Counted from the first letter of the stretch, positions 1 to 7,432 are shown. The stretch is DNA of 12,728 nt from an uncultured Microbacteriaceae bacterium (GCA_934661165.1 CAKUJB010000040.1:1-12728), one strand, 5' to 3'. Notes: generated by a model not told the origin, from the sequence alone. Numbers and translations: made by a program.

Positions 1-1929
1 CTCGCGGGACTCGCGATGCTGCTCGCGCACGCGCTGTCGAAGGCCGCGCTCTTCCTCGTCGTCGGCATCATCGACCACCGCGCCGGCACGCGCGACCTCC
101 GGCGGCTCTCCGGCCTCGGCCGCGCCGCGCCCGTGCTCGCGGTCGTCGCGACGCTCGCCGCGGCGAGCATGATCGGGCTGCCGCCGTTCCTCGGCTTCGT
201 GGGCAAGGAGGGGATGTTCGCCGCATTCCTCGATGCGGGGCTGCGGGCCGAGCCGTGGGGCTGGATCGCGCTCGTCGGGACGGCGCTCGGCTCCATCCTC
301 ACCGTCGCGTACACGGCGCGGTTCATCTGGGGCGCGTTCGCGAGCAAGCCCGGCGTCGAGCAGCGACAGGCGGTGCGTGGCGAGGCGGACTTCCTGCTGT
401 CGCCGGCGCTGCTCGCCGTCGCCGGCCTCGCGGCGGGCCTCGCCGCGCCCGTCCTCGACGGCTGGTTCCACGGCTACGCCGAGCAGCTGCCCGTCCTCGC
501 CGCGGCGCCCGCCCACCTCGCGCTCTGGCACGGCTGGGAGCCGGCCCTCGGCATCTCCGCGGCGGTGCTGCTCATCGGCGCCGTCGTCGCGGCGATCTCG
601 ATCCGGCGCACGCGCCGCGATCTCGAGGCGACGCCGGTTCGGCGCTTCGGCGCGCAGGACGTCTACAACGGCGTGCTCGACCTCCTCGACCGCGTCGCCG
701 CGCGGACGACCTCGCTCACGCAGCGCGGCTCGCTGCCGACCTACCTCGCGGTCATCCTCGGCGTCTTCATCGCGGGTGTCGGGATCGCGCTCGCGGCGAA
801 CCGCTCCTGGCCCGAGACGCTGCGAGCCTGGGACTCGCCCTGGCAGCTCGTCATCGCCGTCGTCATGATCGTGAGCGCCCTCGCGGCGACCGTCGCGACG
901 AAGCGCTTCCAGGTCGTCATCCTCGTCGGCGCGACCGGGTACGGCCTCGTCGTGCTCTTCGCGACGCAGGGCGCCCCCGACCTCGCGCTCACCCAGGCGC
1001 TCGTCGAGCTCGTGACGCTCATCGCCATGGTGCTCGTGCTGCGCCGCCTCCCGCCGCGCCTCGGCGAGGCGAACGGCTCCCGACGGCCGATCGTGCGCGC
1101 GATCATCGGCACCGGGTTCGGCGCGGTCATGGCCGTCGTGGCCGTCGTCGCACTCGGCGCACGCCAGGGCCCCTCGGTGTCGGCCGAATGGGCCGAGCTC
1201 GCCGTCACGGGCGGGCACGGGCAGAACATCGTCAACGTCGCGCTCGTCGACCTCCGCGGCTGGGACACCATGGGGGAGCTCTCGGTCATCATCGCCGCGG
1301 CGACCGGCGTCGCGAGCCTCGTCTTCGTCTCGACGCGCGACGACACGCTCCCGCGGCTCACGCGGATCCAGCTCATCCGCGAGGTGCGCGCGCAGCGACT
1401 GCGCGCCGCGGACCCGGCGATCGACGAGCGCGGCGCCTGGCTGCCGTCCGGCGGCCGCATCGCGCAGCGGTACCGCTCGCTCCCGCTCGAGGTCATCGTC
1501 CGCTTCACGTTCCACGCGATCATCGTCATCTCGTTCTTCGTGCTGCTCGCCGGCCACAACGCCCCGGGCGGCGGCTTCGCCGCGGGCCTCATCGCGGGAC
1601 TCGCGCTCGTCGCCCGCTATCTCGCGGGAGGTCGGCACGAGCTCGGTGCGGCAGCGCCGCTCGCGGCCGGCGCGCTTCTGGGCTCTGGCATGCTCCTGGC
1701 CGCGGGCACCGCGACGATCCCGCTCGTCTTCGGCGTCGACGCGCTCACCTCGACATGGTTCACGATCGCGCTGGGTCCGATCGGGACCATCGACTTCGTC
1801 ACCTCGACCGTCTTCGACATCGGCGTGTACCTCGTCGTCATCGGGCTCGTGCTCGATGTCCTGCGCAGTCTCGGCGCCGAGGTCGATCGTCACGCGGAGC
1901 GGCACCACGACGCGGAGGTCGACGCATGA
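1..1929 (+). CDS. mrpA: Mrp Na+/H+ antiporter subunit A fused to subunit B (5' end cut off)
   Basis: This is the largest subunit of the Mrp (Mnh) cation/proton antiporter, an inner-membrane complex related to the NuoL/M/N modules of complex I. The reading frame is open from the first base, so the gene starts upstream; 642 residues are visible and roughly 300 are probably missing. Visible residues 1-75 are the end of the NuoL-like proton-channel domain, with HALSKAALFLVVG (His10, Lys14) and GLPPFLGFVGKE (Lys69), typical proton-path residues. Residues about 279-345 match the MrpA C-terminal region (GAPDLALTQALVE), and 405-440 the following NIVNVALVDLRGWDT segment. From about residue 494 to the end lies an MrpB (MnhB) domain with LAGHNAPGGGFAAGL, so A and B are one polypeptide, a known actinobacterial arrangement. 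The stop overlaps the mrpC start (ATGA). Function is secure from sequence; the transported ion is inferred from the family. Confidence 0.95.
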   Translation, partial: LAGLAMLLAHALSKAALFLVVGIIDHRAGTRDLRRLSGLGRAAPVLAVVATLAAASMIGLPPFLGFVGKEGMFAAFLDAGLRAEPWGWIALVGTALGSILTVAYTARFIWGAFASKPGVEQRQAVRGEADFLLSPALLAVAGLAAGLAAPVLDGWFHGYAEQLPVLAAAPAHLALWHGWEPALGISAAVLLIGAVVAAISIRRTRRDLEATPVRRFGAQDVYNGVLDLLDRVAARTTSLTQRGSLPTYLAVILGVFIAGVGIALAANRSWPETLRAWDSPWQLVIAVVMIVSALAATVATKRFQVVILVGATGYGLVVLFATQGAPDLALTQALVELVTLIAMVLVLRRLPPRLGEANGSRRPIVRAIIGTGFGAVMAVVAVVALGARQGPSVSAEWAELAVTGGHGQNIVNVALVDLRGWDTMGELSVIIAAATGVASLVFVSTRDDTLPRLTRIQLIREVRAQRLRAADPAIDERGAWLPSGGRIAQRYRSLPLEVIVRFTFHAIIVISFFVLLAGHNAPGGGFAAGLIAGLALVARYLAGGRHELGAAAPLAAGALLGSGMLLAAGTATIPLVFGVDALTSTWFTIALGPIGTIDFVTSTVFDIGVYLVVIGLVLDVLRSLGAEVDRHAERHHDAEVDA

Positions 1930-2408
1930 GCGCCTCCCTCGTCCTCGTCGTCATCATGGCGGTGCTCTACGCGTGCGGCGTGTATCTCATGCTCGAGCGC
2001 AGCCTCACCCGCGTGCTCGTCGGCTTCCTCCTTGCCGCGAACGCGACGACCCTCCTCCTGCTCATCGTCGCCGGCCCCGCGGGCTCCGCGCCGATCGTCG
2101 ACGAGTCGGAGGAGGCGATCGGCATCGCCGACCCGCTGCCGCAGGCCCTCGTGCTCACCGCGATCGTCATCACGTTCGGCGTCACCGCATTCCTCCTCGC
2201 GCTCATCTACCGCTCGTGGCGACTCGCGAACCAGGACGTCGTCGCCGACGACCGCGACGACGTCGCGATGCGCTCCGGCCTGCCGACGGTCCACAGCGCG
2301 GAGGACATCGACGACGGCAGCGACGAGGCGGAGCTCGCGACCGAGTTCGGCGACGAGCTGCGCGCGGGGGATCCGCGTCCCGAGCCCGAGGGGCGTGAGG
2401 CGCGATGA
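1926..2408 (+). CDS. mrpC: Mrp Na+/H+ antiporter subunit C, with acidic C-terminal extension
   Basis: A NuoK-like small membrane subunit of the Mrp antiporter, 160 residues. Three membrane segments are visible at about 3-22, 28-49 and 72-95, and the family signature ADPLPQALVLTAIVI lies at 69-83. The ATG at 1926 overlaps the mrpA stop and has GGAGG at 1914-1918, 7 nt upstream. MrpC proteins are usually about 110-125 residues. Here some 60 residues follow the last membrane segment, rich in Asp/Glu and without hydrophobic stretches, presumably cytoplasmic. The role of that tail is unknown; the core is a confident family match. Confidence 0.93.
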   Translation: MSASLVLVVIMAVLYACGVYLMLERSLTRVLVGFLLAANATTLLLLIVAGPAGSAPIVDESEEAIGIADPLPQALVLTAIVITFGVTAFLLALIYRSWRLANQDVVADDRDDVAMRSGLPTVHSAEDIDDGSDEAELATEFGDELRAGDPRPEPEGREAR

Positions 2409-3991
2409 ACCTCCTCGTCCCCCTCGTCGTCCTCGTGCCGCTGCTCGCCGCGGCACTCGCGCTCGTCGTCCCCCGGCGACCGCGATTCCAGCGCGGCATC
2501 GCGGGCATCGCGCTGACGATCGTGCTCCTCATCGGCGCCGCCCTCGTCGTCATCGTCGACCACGTCGGTGCGCTGACCATGGAGGTGGGCGGCTGGGCCG
2601 CGCCGTTCGGCATCGTGCTCGTCGTTGACCGGCTCTCCGCGCTCATGGTCGCGGTCTCGGCGCTCGTGCTGCTCGGCGTCCTCGCCTTCTCCGTCGGCCA
2701 GGGCCTCGTCGACGGCGACGATGAGACGCCCGTCACGATCTTCTATCCGACGTACCTCATCCTCGGGGCGGGCGTCTTCACCGCATTCGTCGCCGGCGAC
2801 CTCTTCAACCTCTACGTGGGCTTCGAGATCCTCCTCGTCGCGAGCTACGTGCTCATCACCGTCGGCGGCACCGAGCCGCGGGTCCGCGCCGGCACGACGT
2901 ACATCGTCGTGAGCCTCGTCTCGTCGCTGCTCTTCCTCGCCTCGATCGCGATGATCTACGCCTCGGTCGGCACGGTGAACCTCGCGCACATCGCGGAGCG
3001 CATGGCCGAGATCCCGCCCGACGTCCAGCTCGTGCTGCATGTCATGCTGCTCATCGCCTTCGGGATCAAGGCCGCTGTCTTCCCCCTGTCGTTCTGGCTC
3101 CCGGACTCGTACCCGACGGCGCCCGCACCCGTCACGGCGGTCTTCGCCGGCCTGCTCACGAAGGTCGGCGTGTACGCGATCATGCGCACGGAGACGCTGC
3201 TCTTCGCCGGGCACGAGCTCAATCCGGTGCTCATGGTCGCCGCGGGGGCATCGCTGCTCATCGGCATCCTCGGTGCGGTCGCGCAGGCCGACATCAAGCG
3301 GATGCTCTCGTTCATCCTCATCAGCCACATCGGCTACCTGCTGCTCGGCATCTCGCTCGGCACGGCGTTCGGCACGGCGGCGACGATCTACTACATCGTC
3401 CACCACATCATCGTGCAGACGACCCTCTTCCTCGCGGTCGGCCTCATCGAGCGAGTGGGCGGCAGCACCTCGATCCTCCGGCTCGGCGGCCTCATCACGG
3501 CGGCGCCCGCCGTCGCCGTGCTGTTCTTCCTCGGGGTGCTCAACCTCGGCGGCATCCCGCCGTTCTCCGGCTTCCTCGGCAAGTACGCGCTGTTCGTCGC
3601 GACCGCCGAGCAGGGCACGGCGCTCGGCTACGCCGTCGTCGCGGTCGGCGCGCTCGTGTCGCTGCTCACCTTCTACGTGCTCATGCGCGCGTGGACGCTC
3701 GCCTTCCTCCGCCCCGCGGAGCAGGTCGAGGGCTACGAGTCGAACCTCATCGGCCGGATCGCCCTCGCGCCCGGTTCGACCCGCACGCGCGCGACCCGGC
3801 AGGTCCCGCGGCTCATGACGACCGCGACCGTCGGCATGGTCATCGCGAGCATCGGCCTCACCGTCTTCGCCGGCCCGCTCTTCGCCTTCGCCGAGCGCGC
3901 CGGGGAGGCGCTCGAGACGCCCGAGCGGTACATCTCGACGGTCTACCCCGCCGGCGTGCCGCCGATCGGGGAGACGGGGGCGATCGGATGA
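2405..3991 (+). CDS. mrpD: Mrp Na+/H+ antiporter subunit D
   Basis: A second proton-channel subunit of the Mrp complex, 528 residues, homologous to NuoM/NuoN (proton-conducting transporter family). The core runs from about residue 75 (DRLSALMV) to 430. FNLYVGFEILL places the conserved membrane glutamate at Glu141. AFGIKAAVFPLSFWLPDSYP places the conserved lysine at Lys222, and the helix-breaking LPDSYPTAPAPV follows. HHIIVQTTLFL and GGIPPFSGFLGKYAL supply the later conserved His and Lys. These residues are the expected proton-transfer path of the family. The ATG overlaps the mrpC stop by four bases, and the length is normal. Expression should be coupled to the upstream genes. Confidence 0.95.
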   Translation: MNLLVPLVVLVPLLAAALALVVPRRPRFQRGIAGIALTIVLLIGAALVVIVDHVGALTMEVGGWAAPFGIVLVVDRLSALMVAVSALVLLGVLAFSVGQGLVDGDDETPVTIFYPTYLILGAGVFTAFVAGDLFNLYVGFEILLVASYVLITVGGTEPRVRAGTTYIVVSLVSSLLFLASIAMIYASVGTVNLAHIAERMAEIPPDVQLVLHVMLLIAFGIKAAVFPLSFWLPDSYPTAPAPVTAVFAGLLTKVGVYAIMRTETLLFAGHELNPVLMVAAGASLLIGILGAVAQADIKRMLSFILISHIGYLLLGISLGTAFGTAATIYYIVHHIIVQTTLFLAVGLIERVGGSTSILRLGGLITAAPAVAVLFFLGVLNLGGIPPFSGFLGKYALFVATAEQGTALGYAVVAVGALVSLLTFYVLMRAWTLAFLRPAEQVEGYESNLIGRIALAPGSTRTRATRQVPRLMTTATVGMVIASIGLTVFAGPLFAFAERAGEALETPERYISTVYPAGVPPIGETGAIG

Positions 3992-4587
3992 ATGCGCGGC
4001 GCACGCGGGCGATCCCGCCCCGCGAGATTCTCTGGCGGCTCTGGCAGCAGCTCCCGCTCGTCCTGCTCCTCGTGCCGCTGTGGATGGTGCTGTGGGGCGA
4101 GTTCTCCTGGCTGAGTCTCACGAGCGGCCTCGTCGTCGCATTCTTCGTGAGCCTCGTCTTCTATCTGCCGCCAGCGGAGCTCTCGGGGCGGATCAACCCG
4201 CTCTGGTGCCTCGTGTTCCTCGGCTGGTTCCTCTACGAGGTCGTCGTCGGCTCGTGCCACGTCGCCTGGCTCGCCTTCCGCCCGAAGCCGCTGCGAGGCA
4301 ACTCGATCGTCGCCGCGCCGCTCGTGACGCGCAGCGACCTGGTCATGACGTTCACCTCGATCGTCATCACGCTCATCCCGGGGTCGGTCGTCATCGAGAT
4401 CGATCAGGACGACGCGGTGCTCTACCTGCACGCGATCGACGTCGCGAACCAGGACGACGCCGAGGTGCTGCGGCGGAAGGTGCTCGCGATCGAGCGGGGC
4501 ATCGTCCGGGCGATCGGCAGCCGTGCGGATCTCGCGATCATCCGCGGCGCCGACCCGGTCGCGGCGCCCGGGGAGGAGACCCGATGA
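3988..4587 (+). CDS. mrpE: Mrp Na+/H+ antiporter subunit E
   Basis: Small structural subunit of the Mrp complex, 199 residues (MnhE family). Hydrophobic segments lie at about 22-37, 44-61 and 72-92. The soluble C-terminal half carries the family hallmarks FTSIVITLIPGSVV (122-135) and DDAVLYLHAID (141-151). Many homologues have TPGT where this protein has IPGS. The start is the ATG at 3988, which overlaps the mrpD stop; an out-of-frame ATG lies at 3992. The N-terminus is basic (ARRTR), consistent with a cytoplasmic N-terminus. Family identity is firm; the exact function of MrpE within the complex is poorly known in general. Confidence 0.92.
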   Translation: MNARRTRAIPPREILWRLWQQLPLVLLLVPLWMVLWGEFSWLSLTSGLVVAFFVSLVFYLPPAELSGRINPLWCLVFLGWFLYEVVVGSCHVAWLAFRPKPLRGNSIVAAPLVTRSDLVMTFTSIVITLIPGSVVIEIDQDDAVLYLHAIDVANQDDAEVLRRKVLAIERGIVRAIGSRADLAIIRGADPVAAPGEETR

Positions 4588-4985
4588 GCCTGTTCGTGAT
4601 GCTCGGCTGGGTCGTCGGCGCGCTCTTCGCCGTCGCCGCGATCCTCGTGACGATCCGGATGGTGCGCGGTCGAAGCCTGCTCGACCGCATGATCGCCTCG
4701 GATGTGCTGCTGACGACGGTCATCCTCGTGCTCGGCGCCGAGATGGTCATCAACGAGCACACGGACAACCTCGTGCTCATGGTCGTCATCGCCGCCGTCG
4801 CGAGCTTCGCGGCCATCGCGGTCGCGCGCACGATCTCGAAGCAGGACCGGCAGCCCGACTGGGACGAGGCGCACGCGTCCTCCCCCGGCGATCCGGACGA
4901 CGCGGACGACATGGACGAGGTGGACGACCCGGATGATTCGGACGACGCGGACGACGCGACCGTCGCGCAGGAGGAGGCCAGATGA
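4584..4985 (+). CDS. mrpF: Mrp Na+/H+ antiporter subunit F, with Asp-rich tail
   Basis: Small membrane subunit of the Mrp antiporter, 133 residues. Three hydrophobic segments are visible (about 5-25, 38-56, 62-83), with the family's RMVRGRSLLDRMIASDVL motif at 25-42; Asp40 is a candidate for the functionally important MrpF acidic residue. Typical MrpF proteins are about 85-100 residues. Here residues 84-133 form an extra, highly acidic low-complexity tail, in which 15 of residues 103-124 are Asp or Glu. The start overlaps the mrpE stop and is preceded by a strong Shine-Dalgarno-like GGGGAGGAG at 4570-4578. The core assignment is confident; the tail has no assigned role. Confidence 0.93.
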   Translation: MSLFVMLGWVVGALFAVAAILVTIRMVRGRSLLDRMIASDVLLTTVILVLGAEMVINEHTDNLVLMVVIAAVASFAAIAVARTISKQDRQPDWDEAHASSPGDPDDADDMDEVDDPDDSDDADDATVAQEEAR

Positions 4986-5386
4986 TCCCCGTCGATCCCG
5001 GCCTCGACTGGTGGCTCGACCTCGCCTCGCTCGTGCTCATGGTCGGCGCGGGCGTCTTCACCCTCGCGGCGGCGGTCGGCCTGCTGCGATTCCCCGACGC
5101 GATGGCCCGCCTCCACTCCGGCACCAAGCCGCAGATCCTCGGGCTCATCCTCATGGTCATCGCGCTCGCGCTGCAGGCGCGCTCGTGGTCGACGCTGCTC
5201 ATGCTCTCGCCCATCCTCGTGCTGCAGCTGCTCATCGCCCCCATCGCGGCGCAGATGATGTCGCGCGCCGCCTATCGCACCGAGAACTACGTCGCGAGCC
5301 AGATGCCGATCGACGAGCTCGCCGAGTCCGAGATCGAGCTCGGGGCCCAGGGCATCCCCCCGGCGGGGCCGCCGCCGGAGTCATAG
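4982..5386 (+). CDS. mrpG: Mrp Na+/H+ antiporter subunit G
   Basis: Last subunit of the Mrp complex, 134 residues. Three membrane segments lie at about 14-34, 49-66 and 70-92. The MnhG signature GLLRFPDAMARLHSGTK at 33-49 is very clear. The ATG overlaps the mrpF stop (ATGA) and follows a GGAGGAGG Shine-Dalgarno-like run. The C-terminal 40 residues are polar and end PPAGPPPES. The DNA for that end forms a GC-rich hairpin and includes a likely -10 box for ilvD, so this gene end doubles as regulatory DNA. The gene closes the antiporter operon in the usual A-C-D-E-F-G order. Confidence 0.95.
   Translation: MIPVDPGLDWWLDLASLVLMVGAGVFTLAAAVGLLRFPDAMARLHSGTKPQILGLILMVIALALQARSWSTLLMLSPILVLQLLIAPIAAQMMSRAAYRTENYVASQMPIDELAESEIELGAQGIPPAGPPPES
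5360..5378 (+). terminator. GC-rich hairpin inside the mrpG 3' end (possible Mrp operon terminator or attenuator)
   Basis: A perfect 7-bp stem (CCGGCGG at 5360-5366 with CCGCCGG at 5372-5378) encloses a 5-nt loop and lies in the last codons of mrpG. No T-run follows, so it is not a classical intrinsic terminator; many actinobacterial terminators lack one. It may limit read-through from the antiporter operon into ilvD. In DNA this rich in G+C, short perfect stems also arise by chance. Confidence 0.3.
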
Positions 5387-5389
5387 ACT
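5384..5389 (+). promoter_or_regulatory. -10 box of a probable leaderless ilvD promoter
   Basis: TAGACT fits the actinobacterial -10 consensus TANNNT and ends 7 nt before the ilvD ATG at 5397. That spacing would put the transcription start at or next to the A of the start codon. No Shine-Dalgarno-like purine run lies before ilvD (the upstream bases are CGTCCTC), which supports leaderless translation. The first three bases of the box are the mrpG stop codon. The box lies within the dyad GAGTC-ATA-GACTC (5378-5390), a possible operator. No -35 element is recognisable. Confidence 0.6.
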
Positions 5390-5396
5390 CGTCCTC

Positions 5397-7094
5397 ATGC
5401 ATGAGGCGCCCGACATCAAGCCCCGCTCCCGCACCGTCACCGACGGCATCGAGGCGACGACCTCGCGCGGCATGCTCCGTGCGGTCGGCATGGGCGATGC
5501 GGACTGGGACAAGCCGCAGATCGGCATCGCGTCCTCGTGGAACGAGATCACCCCGTGCAACCTCTCGCTCGACCGTCTCGCGCAGGCGGCGAAGGAGGGC
5601 GTCCACTCGGGCGGCGGCTACCCGCTCCAGTTCGGCACCGTCTCCGTCTCCGACGGGATCTCGATGGGGCACGAGGGGATGCATTTCTCGCTCGTGAGCC
5701 GCGAGGTCATCGCCGACAGCGTTGAGGTCGTCATGCAGGCCGAGCGGCTCGACGGCTCCGTGCTGCTCGCCGGCTGCGACAAGTCGATCCCCGGCATGCT
5801 CATGGCCGCGGCGCGGCTCGACCTCGCGAGCGTCTTCCTCTACGCCGGCTCGATCGCGCCCGGCTGGGTCCGGCTGTCGGACGGCACCGAGAAGGACATC
5901 ACGATCATCGACTCCTTCGAGGCCGTCGGTGCGGTGAAGGCCGGGAAGATGTCGCTCGAGGATGCCAAGCGGATCGAATGCGCGTTCGCGCCCGGCGAGG
6001 GCGCGTGCGGCGGCATGTACACGGCGAACACGATGTCCTCCGTCGCCGAGGCGCTCGGCATCGCGCTGCCCGGCTCGGCGAGCCCGGCGTCCGCGGACCG
6101 TCGCCGCGACTACTACGCGCACCGCTCGGGCGAGGCGGTCGTCGGGATGCTGCGCCGCGGGCACACCGCGCGCGACATCCTCACCCGCGAGGCGTTCGAG
6201 AACGCGATCGCCGTCGGCATGGCGCTCGGCGGCTCGACGAACATCGTCCTGCACCTCCTCGCGATCGCGCGCGAGGCCGAGGTCGAGCTCACCCTCGAGG
6301 ACTTCAACCGCATCGGCGCGAAGGTCCCGCACATCGGCGACCTCAAGCCGTTCGGCAAGTACGTCATGCACGACGTCGACCAGCGCGGCGGCATCCCCGT
6401 GCTCATGAATGCGCTGCTCGAGGCCGGCCTCATCCACGGCGACGCGCTCACGGTCACCGGCAAGACCGTCGCGGAGAACCTCGCGGAGCTGCGTCCCGAG
6501 CCGCTGGATGGCGACGTGCTGCACACGCTCGACAACCCCATTCATGCCACCGGCGGCCTCACGATCCTCCACGGCTCGTTCGCGCCGGAGGGCGCGGTCG
6601 TCAAGACCGCGGGCTTCGACGCCGACGTCTTCGAGGGACCGGCCCGCGTCTTTGAGCGGGAGCGGGCCGCGCTCGACGCCCTCACCGAGGGCACGATCGA
6701 GCCCGGCTCGGTCGTCGTCATCCGCTACGAGGGCCCGAAGGGCGGCCCCGGCATGCGCGAGATGCTCGCGATCACGGCGGCGATCAAGGGCGCGGGCCTC
6801 GGCAAGGACGTCCTGCTCGTCACCGACGGCCGCTTCTCCGGCGGCACCACCGGCCTGTGCATCGGCCACATCGCGCCAGAGGCCGTCGACGGCGGCCCCA
6901 TCGCGTTCGTGCGCGACGGGGACCGGATCCGGGTCGACGTCGAGGCGCGCTCGATCGACCTGCTCGTCGACGAGGCCGAGCTCGCGGCGCGCCGCGAGGG
7001 CTGGGAATCGCTCCCGCCGCGCTACACCCGCGGCGTGCTCGCGAAGTACGCGAAGCTCGTGCGCTCGGCCTCCGAGGGCGCCGTCACCGGCTGA
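5397..7094 (+). CDS. ilvD: Dihydroxyacid dehydratase (branched-chain amino acid synthesis)
   Basis: IlvD dehydrates 2,3-dihydroxy-isovalerate and 2,3-dihydroxy-3-methylvalerate to the 2-keto acid precursors of valine/leucine and isoleucine, in the cytoplasm. The protein has 565 residues, normal for the family. Expected iron-sulfur cysteines are visible: Cys54 in NEITPCNLSLDR, Cys127 in LLAGCDKSIPGM (followed by Asp128 and Lys129, the metal-site pair) and Cys204 in GEGACGGMYTANTM. The catalytic-serine motif TDGRFSGGTTG puts the serine at 481. Three conserved cysteines suggest a [2Fe-2S] enzyme, as described for plant and mycobacterial members. The ATG at 5397 agrees with the family N-terminus (DIKPRSRTVTDGIEATT) and lacks a ribosome binding site, so translation is probably leaderless. 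The gene lies 10 nt after mrpG and is separated from ilvBNC by a toxin-antitoxin cassette. Confidence 0.97.
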   Translation: MHEAPDIKPRSRTVTDGIEATTSRGMLRAVGMGDADWDKPQIGIASSWNEITPCNLSLDRLAQAAKEGVHSGGGYPLQFGTVSVSDGISMGHEGMHFSLVSREVIADSVEVVMQAERLDGSVLLAGCDKSIPGMLMAAARLDLASVFLYAGSIAPGWVRLSDGTEKDITIIDSFEAVGAVKAGKMSLEDAKRIECAFAPGEGACGGMYTANTMSSVAEALGIALPGSASPASADRRRDYYAHRSGEAVVGMLRRGHTARDILTREAFENAIAVGMALGGSTNIVLHLLAIAREAEVELTLEDFNRIGAKVPHIGDLKPFGKYVMHDVDQRGGIPVLMNALLEAGLIHGDALTVTGKTVAENLAELRPEPLDGDVLHTLDNPIHATGGLTILHGSFAPEGAVVKTAGFDADVFEGPARVFERERAALDALTEGTIEPGSVVVIRYEGPKGGPGMREMLAITAAIKGAGLGKDVLLVTDGRFSGGTTGLCIGHIAPEAVDGGPIAFVRDGDRIRVDVEARSIDLLVDEAELAARREGWESLPPRYTRGVLAKYAKLVRSASEGAVTG

Positions 7095-7138
7095 GCCACT
7101 GCCCTTCTCCTCGAGTGCGAACCCGTCATGCTCGGATG

Positions 7139-7148
7139 CGTACGTACG
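7139..7148. promoter_or_regulatory. Operator-like palindrome 1 of the toxin-antitoxin promoter
   Basis: CGTACGTACG is a perfect 10-bp palindrome just upstream of the -35 element of the antitoxin gene. Its inner TACGTACG (7141-7148) recurs 22 bp downstream, at 7163-7170. Two self-complementary boxes about two helical turns apart are typical of sites bound by antitoxin dimers or toxin-antitoxin complexes. Binding itself is inferred. Confidence 0.55.
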
Positions 7149-7152
7149 ACTC

Positions 7153-7182
7153 TTGCCTGACATACGTACGTTTCGATACGCT
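7153..7182 (+). promoter_or_regulatory. Promoter of the toxin-antitoxin operon, probably leaderless
   Basis: TTGCCT (-35, 7153-7158) and TACGCT (-10, 7177-7182) are separated by 18 bp. The -10 box ends 6 nt before the antitoxin ATG at 7189, so transcription would begin at or next to the start codon. No Shine-Dalgarno sequence precedes the ATG (ACCTGC). The second operator-like box lies within the spacer, where a bound protein would block RNA polymerase. Confidence 0.6.
7163..7171. promoter_or_regulatory. Operator-like palindrome 2 of the toxin-antitoxin promoter
   Basis: TACGTACGT contains the perfect palindrome ACGTACGT (7164-7171) and repeats the TACGTACG of the upstream box. Arms 7139-7146 and 7163-7170 also form an 8-bp inverted repeat with a 16-nt spacer. 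It sits between the -35 and -10 boxes, the expected place for autorepression. Confidence 0.55.
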
Positions 7183-7188
7183 ACCTGC

Positions 7189-7431
7189 ATGAATGCGCGC
7201 GTCACCCTCTCCGAGCTCCGCAGCGACCTGTACCGGCTCGCGGACCAGGTGATTGAGAGCGGTGAACCGCTTGAGATCACACGGAAGGGCCGCACGTTGC
7301 GACTCGTCGCCGAGCCCACGGCCGACCGACTCGAGCGGGTTCGGCCGATTCCGGGGCTGATCGCAGGGGACCCCGACGCGCTGGTCGACCTCGACTGGGC
7401 CGGCGAGTGGCGTCCCGGGAGTGCGCTCTAG
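7189..7431 (+). CDS. Phd/YefM-family antitoxin of a PIN toxin-antitoxin pair
   Basis: An 80-residue protein resembling Phd/YefM antitoxins. The N-terminal half (VTLSELRSDLYRLADQVIES, then GEPLEITRKGRTLRLVAEP) has the alpha-then-beta pattern of the DNA-binding, dimerising domain. The C-terminal part ends in DLDWAGEWRP (68-76), an acidic/aromatic segment common in antitoxins paired with PIN toxins, where it occupies the toxin. Expected roles are to neutralise the downstream nuclease and to repress its own promoter with it. The ATG at 7189 was chosen because the conserved domain starts there and a -10 box is placed for leaderless expression. Codons such as GTG ATT, GGT GAA, CTT GAG and ACA are less GC-biased than in flanking genes, suggesting acquisition by transfer. 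Family membership is judged by eye. Confidence 0.8.
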   Translation: MNARVTLSELRSDLYRLADQVIESGEPLEITRKGRTLRLVAEPTADRLERVRPIPGLIAGDPDALVDLDWAGEWRPGSAL

Positions 7432-7432
7432 G

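Noticed and set aside
5232..7319. Long antisense reading frame opposite ilvD
   Set aside because: Its composition (Arg, Ala, Asp, Glu, Val runs) is the shadow of GC-rich codons on the other strand. No family motif or ribosome binding site is visible, and the sense gene is certain.
7421..7432. GTG 7421 as the toxin start
   Set aside because: No Shine-Dalgarno sequence at a useful distance; GTG 7433 fits the family N-terminus better. It cannot be fully excluded.
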